Below, piece after piece: positions 24,143 through 27,710 of a stretch of 27,710 nt of DNA. The position numbers and the translations under genes are program-made. The DNA comes from Bacteroidota bacterium (GTDB lineage: Bacteria; Bacteroidota; Bacteroidia; Bacteroidales; Tenuifilaceae), in assembly GCA_023406715.1 (NCBI GenBank), contig JAEXVC010000139.1, forward strand, positions 1 through 27,710. Reading direction: 5' to 3'. The stretch's first letter is position 1. Each line of letters starts with the position of its first letter. The notes below the pieces were generated by a model that worked only from the letters and a program-made list of their open reading frames with translations, made no database searches and was not told the DNA's origin.

Positions 24143-26821
24143 TTAGAATTTAATTTTTAATGAAACAGAGTATGTTCTGCCAAATCCGTAGAAAACAGGG
24201 GATGTCTTCCAGTCGTGTTTAGCACCCTCATTAGCATCTGTGATGTAAATAGCATCGAAAAGGTTATTTACATTACCTACAAAGGTAGCATCGAACTCAC
24301 CAACTTTGAAACGGTAACTTGCATTTAAGTCGAACACATAAGCATCAGGTATTTGCCATGGTTGAGCAAATGTTGCAGGATTTAAGTTTGTACTTACTGA
24401 TGAAATGTTGAAGTTTGCATAATTCCTACCATAGTAGTTACCATCAATACCTAATTTAAAGCCTTTAAGAATTTCATATTTAGCTCCTAAGGCAGCAGTT
24501 GTTTGAGCAGAGTTACCAACATGAATGCCACCAATGCCTACTGTTACCCTTGCATGAGTTGCGCTTTGTGGCTCAACCACGTTGCCAGTAGCATCAACAG
24601 CCTGTCCAGATCTATTGTATGCATAACCAGATGCATCATCCTGCCAATTCCAGTCACCCAAAGATATCATACCATTAATTTCTAAATCTTTAATTGGTTT
24701 TGCAATAAAATCCAATTCAATCCCTTGGTGAAGTGCATTAACTCCCTCCAAGTTAACAATTGCACTTTCAGGATTATTAGCATCAACTGAACGAACCATT
24801 GTTTTGTCCTTCCAAAGAGTCCGGTAAATGTTTAAGTTTGCCTGAAGGTAAGTGGATGTATAGCCATATCCAAATTCAATTGAAAAAGCTTTCTCGTTAA
24901 CGGCTTTGGGGTTTGTAGAATTACTAATAGTTGAGTTTAAAAAACCTCCGCCTGAGAAGAATGGTGCACGAGAAATAGTTCCAATATTAGCAAAAACGTT
25001 GTGTTGGTCGTTAATGTTATAGTTTGCACCTCCTTTTACACTATAGCCTAGGAAACTAATCTTGTCAGATTTAGCATCACTCTCATCATAGTAGAATCTA
25101 TCATAACGCCAATAGGTTGTGTTAGAGCCTGATAATGCAACAAAAGCAGCTAAAGCATCCTTATTGTATTCTGCCTGCATAAATACTCCTTCGTTTAAAA
25201 CAAATCCATCATAATCTCTATAAACAACATCCCCAACCTGTAATCTTTGGGTTTGCCAGCTATTATCGCTTAACAATGGCCTGAGCGAGGTTGCATCAAT
25301 AAAAAAGTCACCTCCATAAAGGTCAACAATCTCGTTGGTGTGAACACCTTTGTAGTAGCGCAAATCCAAACCACCATAGAAATCAATATCATCGGTAATT
25401 TCAGTGCTGTAAGTGGAAAGTGCACCATACCACATGTGCTCATTAACACTCTTGGACATCACCATTTGTGAGCCATTTAAACTAGCTTTGTTTAAAGCAT
25501 AAATTGCACCATAGTCAAAGGTTCCGTCCAAAGATCTGAATGTTGGATTTGGAATTCCATTTGAAGCACCGTACCAATTACTCCTATCTGTTGATGTGAA
25601 CCCCTGTCCACTATACCCATAACCTCTACCAATAGACATGTATAATGCTGTAGACAAACTTGACTTCTCATTTATTGTCCAGAAGTGATTCAAAGAGATT
25701 TGAGGTTTGTGATATTCGTTAAAGGCAGATACTTTTCTCTGACCATTCATATCAAACCCATAAGAAGCATTATATCGATATTTGTTGGGCTGTTTTTCCC
25801 ATTCTGAAATCAGCAGTTTATCCCCAGGGCTAGTAGCACTGCCATTATTCCTCTGGTTATGCCATTGCGGTGCACCAAATGCAGTTAAGGATAACTGGTG
25901 AGCATCGTTAATTCTCTTTGAGATGTTAACAAAATAAGTATAAGACTCGAACTCTGTACCCTGTACATAACCATTACCTGAAGTTTTAGCACCTAATAGG
26001 GTTATCGCCCAATTGTTTTCGGTCAATCCTGTTGAAACAGCGAATCCAACCTTGGTATAACCATCGCTACCTATACCATAAGAAACGTTGCCACCCTTTT
26101 TAGCATCGGTTGAGCGAGTAACAATGTTGATTGAACCACCTAGCGAAGGAGCCGCTACTTTAGAGGCACCTAAACCGCGTTGCACCTGCATTGAACGGGT
26201 AACATCAGCTAATCCAGCCCAGTTACTCCAGTAAACTCCGCCCCACTCCATATCGTTCATTGGAACACCATTAATCATAACTGCAATGTTTGGAGATTCG
26301 AAACCTCTTAGGTTGATACGAGAATCACCAAATCCTCCGCCTTGTTTTGTTGCATAAACGCCAGGTGTTGATTTAAGTACTTCAGGAAACTCCTGAGTGC
26401 TTAATTTTTCCTCAATCTGAATAGGCTCAATTTTTGATAAAGCAACTGGAGTTTTTCTAGAAACAGCAACAGAGGCAAATACCTTTACCTCTTCAATGCC
26501 AATCTGCTCTGGATCAAGAGCAATAGCTCCAACATCCACAGTTTCGCCTTCCTTAACAGTTACATCAACCTCTTTGTTGGAATATCCAATAAACTGAACC
26601 ACAATTGTTTTTTTCCCAGCAGGTACGTTCAATGAAAAATTACCAAAAGCATCCGAAGATGTTCCAATTGTAGTTCCTTTAACAAGTACAGTTGTACCTA
26701 TTAATTTATCTTTATTACTAGCATCAACCACAACGCCCTTCACAACACCTTGCGAAAAGGCCATGCTGGAAAGTACGGCCAGCATAGTGGTTAACAAAAT
26801 ACTTTTAAAAAGTTTTGTCAT
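24143..26821 (-). CDS. TonB-dependent outer-membrane receptor with CarboxypepD_reg-like domain
   Basis: The 892-residue product has a signal peptide (1-23, ending AFSQ) and a carboxypeptidase-regulatory-like beta domain (about 24-110; VVKGVVVDASNKDKLIGTTV and GNFSLNVPAGKKTIVV). A plug domain follows (about 130-240; STQEFPEVLKSTPGVYATKQ, NLRGFESPNIAVMINGVPMN, LGGSINIVTRST). The rest is a long beta-barrel ending in aromatic-rich YSVSLKIKF, whose terminal Phe is the expected assembly signal. Such receptors import ligands with TonB energy. The lipoprotein 11 nt downstream has no SusD signature, so this is not a standard SusCD pair. A LacI/PurR-like palindrome and an inverted repeat lie upstream. 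The ligand is unknown. Confidence 0.95.
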   Translation of the reverse strand: MTKLFKSILLTTMLAVLSSMAFSQGVVKGVVVDASNKDKLIGTTVLVKGTTIGTSSDAFGNFSLNVPAGKKTIVVQFIGYSNKEVDVTVKEGETVDVGAIALDPEQIGIEEVKVFASVAVSRKTPVALSKIEPIQIEEKLSTQEFPEVLKSTPGVYATKQGGGFGDSRINLRGFESPNIAVMINGVPMNDMEWGGVYWSNWAGLADVTRSMQVQRGLGASKVAAPSLGGSINIVTRSTDAKKGGNVSYGIGSDGYTKVGFAVSTGLTENNWAITLLGAKTSGNGYVQGTEFESYTYFVNISKRINDAHQLSLTAFGAPQWHNQRNNGSATSPGDKLLISEWEKQPNKYRYNASYGFDMNGQRKVSAFNEYHKPQISLNHFWTINEKSSLSTALYMSIGRGYGYSGQGFTSTDRSNWYGASNGIPNPTFRSLDGTFDYGAIYALNKASLNGSQMVMSKSVNEHMWYGALSTYSTEITDDIDFYGGLDLRYYKGVHTNEIVDLYGGDFFIDATSLRPLLSDNSWQTQRLQVGDVVYRDYDGFVLNEGVFMQAEYNKDALAAFVALSGSNTTYWRYDRFYYDESDAKSDKISFLGYSVKGGANYNINDQHNVFANIGTISRAPFFSGGGFLNSTISNSTNPKAVNEKAFSIEFGYGYTSTYLQANLNIYRTLWKDKTMVRSVDANNPESAIVNLEGVNALHQGIELDFIAKPIKDLEINGMISLGDWNWQDDASGYAYNRSGQAVDATGNVVEPQSATHARVTVGIGGIHVGNSAQTTAALGAKYEILKGFKLGIDGNYYGRNYANFNISSVSTNLNPATFAQPWQIPDAYVFDLNASYRFKVGEFDATFVGNVNNLFDAIYITDANEGAKHDWKTSPVFYGFGRTYSVSLKIKF

Positions 26822-26881
26822 AATTTACAGTAGGTTTAGTTAGTTATTGAAAATATAATTGTGTTAAGAGTTTTAATTGCC

Positions 26882-26925
26882 CAAAAATATAACATAAATT
26901 AACGCTGCCGACTGAGTTTATGTTA
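26882..26925 (-). promoter_or_regulatory. Promoter region of the receptor gene with 9-bp inverted repeat
   Basis: TATTTTTG on the minus strand (26889 down to 26882) fits the -7 consensus, 60 nt before the receptor ATG. Immediately upstream, TAACATAAA (26890-26898) and TTTATGTTA (26917-26925) form a perfect 9-bp inverted repeat with an 18-nt spacer spanning the -33 region, where no TTG is found. This suggests a promoter that needs an activator or is blocked by a repressor. Confidence 0.5.
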
Positions 26926-26943
26926 ACCTTAAGCTAAACCGTC

Positions 26944-26955
26944 GCAAACGTTTGC
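26944..26955. promoter_or_regulatory. LacI/PurR-like operator palindrome
   Basis: GCAAACGTTTGC is a perfect 12-bp palindrome, identical to the core of the E. coli PurR operator and typical of LacI-family sites. It lies in the 140-bp gap between waaA and the receptor gene, about 120 nt upstream of the receptor ATG. Confidence 0.6.
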
Positions 26956-26961
26956 AATATG

Positions 26962-27710
26962 CTAAAAGCGAGTACTACTGGCTATTTGATCTAAAATACG
27001 GTCAGTAGCTCCCACCCCCGAAAGTACTAACTTTTTCGAATTACTACCCGCTTGAGTACAACTTTGTTCGTCGCTAAGAAGTAAATTTAGAAAATCTAAT
27101 AACTCGTCGAATGTATTTATAGAAAAAGCGGCTTTAAGCGCGATTAAATCATTGGCTTCTTGGAATTTATGGTAGTTGGGACCAAAGATAATTGGAAGTC
27201 CAAAAGTAGCGGCCTCCAGAGTATTGTGAATTCCAACACCAAATCCGCCTCCAATGTAGGCAATATGCCCATACCGATAAATAGAGGATAGCAGTCCAAT
27301 GGTATCCACAATTAAAACCCTTGCATTTTGAGGATCTACTTTTTGATTATGGGAGTAAAGAACTGTTTCAACTGTCAAGTTCTGGAGAATTGACTGAATA
27401 TGAGAAGTATCTATTTCGTGCGGAACTATAATCAACTTAGCTTTCTGTGAGTTTTGTTTAAAGTACTCTATAAGCAACTCCTCGTCCTTAGGCCAAGTGC
27501 TACCCGCAACTATAACCTTTTCGCCATTGCAGAACTGCTCCACAAATGGGATTGTTTTTGCTTCGGTTGCAACCCTAGCAACCCTATCGAACCGGGTATC
27601 GCCTGTAACTAAAACATTGCCAATGCCTATTCTGTTGAGCAAATCCTGCGAGTGCTTGTTCTGCACAAACAGGTACTCAAAATTGAGCAAGAACTGACGG
27701 TACCAAGCAC
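26962..27710 (-). CDS. waaA: 3-deoxy-D-manno-octulosonic acid (Kdo) transferase, C-terminal part
   Basis: WaaA adds Kdo to lipid IV-A in lipopolysaccharide synthesis at the inner membrane. The frame is open through the right edge (AWYRQFLLNFEYLFVQN precedes the first internal start codon), so the N-terminal domain is cut off. About 249 residues of the GT-B C-terminal domain are visible: VLVTGDTRFDRV, KVIVAGSTWPKDEELLIEYF, IIVPHEID, YIGGGFGVGIHNTLEAATFG and PIIFGPNYHKFQEANDLI, which are all family signatures. The TTG at 27690 is an internal Leu codon, not a start. It supports a Gram-negative organism with lipopolysaccharide. The stop is only 6 nt from the LacI-like palindrome. Confidence 0.95.
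   Translation of the reverse strand, partial: AWYRQFLLNFEYLFVQNKHSQDLLNRIGIGNVLVTGDTRFDRVARVATEAKTIPFVEQFCNGEKVIVAGSTWPKDEELLIEYFKQNSQKAKLIIVPHEIDTSHIQSILQNLTVETVLYSHNQKVDPQNARVLIVDTIGLLSSIYRYGHIAYIGGGFGVGIHNTLEAATFGLPIIFGPNYHKFQEANDLIALKAAFSINTFDELLDFLNLLLSDEQSCTQAGSNSKKLVLSGVGATDRILDQIASSTRF

Overview
The window is from a member of the Bacteroidota, most likely a Bacteroidales-type anaerobe or facultative anaerobe. Supporting signs are the AT-rich sequence, the TAnnTTTG-type -7 promoter elements, the scarcity of strong Shine-Dalgarno sites, a TonB-dependent receptor with a CarboxypepD_reg-like N-terminus next to a lipoprotein, an S46 dipeptidyl peptidase, a 7TM-DISM protein, and Kdo transferase (a lipopolysaccharide-producing envelope). 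No rRNA, tRNA, CRISPR array, insertion sequence or phage gene was seen.

Layout. (1) 1-4024, minus strand: the rimP-nusA-infB translation/transcription operon. infB runs off the left edge. A good promoter and a 19-nt palindrome lie in the leader. (2) 4162-7541, plus strand: a WYL-domain regulator followed by a tight four-gene run (membrane protein, DJ-1/PfpI-like protein, SPL-like radical SAM protein, Cys-rich DUF3795 protein). (3) 7656-10652: a 7TM-DISM-GAF sensor-like protein with no output domain, convergent with two minus-strand SiaC-family (DUF1987) genes across a bidirectional terminator. (4) 10764-16366: a polysaccharide flippase (minus), then divergently a GT4 glycosyltransferase, rnhB and a secreted S46 peptidase (plus), ending at a hairpin. 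(5) 16558-17953, plus: a SiaB-family kinase followed by two more SiaC-family genes. (6) 18024-19059, plus: a pRiA4b ORF-3-like protein and a ProX-like prolyl-tRNA deacylase. (7) 19174-21741, minus: a B12-dependent ribonucleotide reductase. (8) 22080-26821, minus: a TonB-dependent receptor plus a lipoprotein whose reading frame is broken by one in-frame TAA. (9) 26962-27710, minus: the C-terminal part of waaA, running off the right edge.

The most interesting content is the SiaB/SiaC group: one kinase and four substrate paralogs within 8 kb, in two oppositely oriented loci, without the SiaA phosphatase or SiaD diguanylate cyclase known from Pseudomonas. The Thr that I recall as the SiaC phospho-acceptor is kept in only one paralog; the other three have Ser. 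A 7TM-DISM-GAF protein lies beside one locus. This looks like a multi-substrate partner-switching network with unknown outputs. Second in interest is the receptor/lipoprotein pair, which has a perfect LacI/PurR-like 12-bp palindrome and a 9-bp inverted repeat upstream, and a nonsense codon in the lipoprotein.

All function calls come from reading translated sequence and remembered family features. No database search was run.
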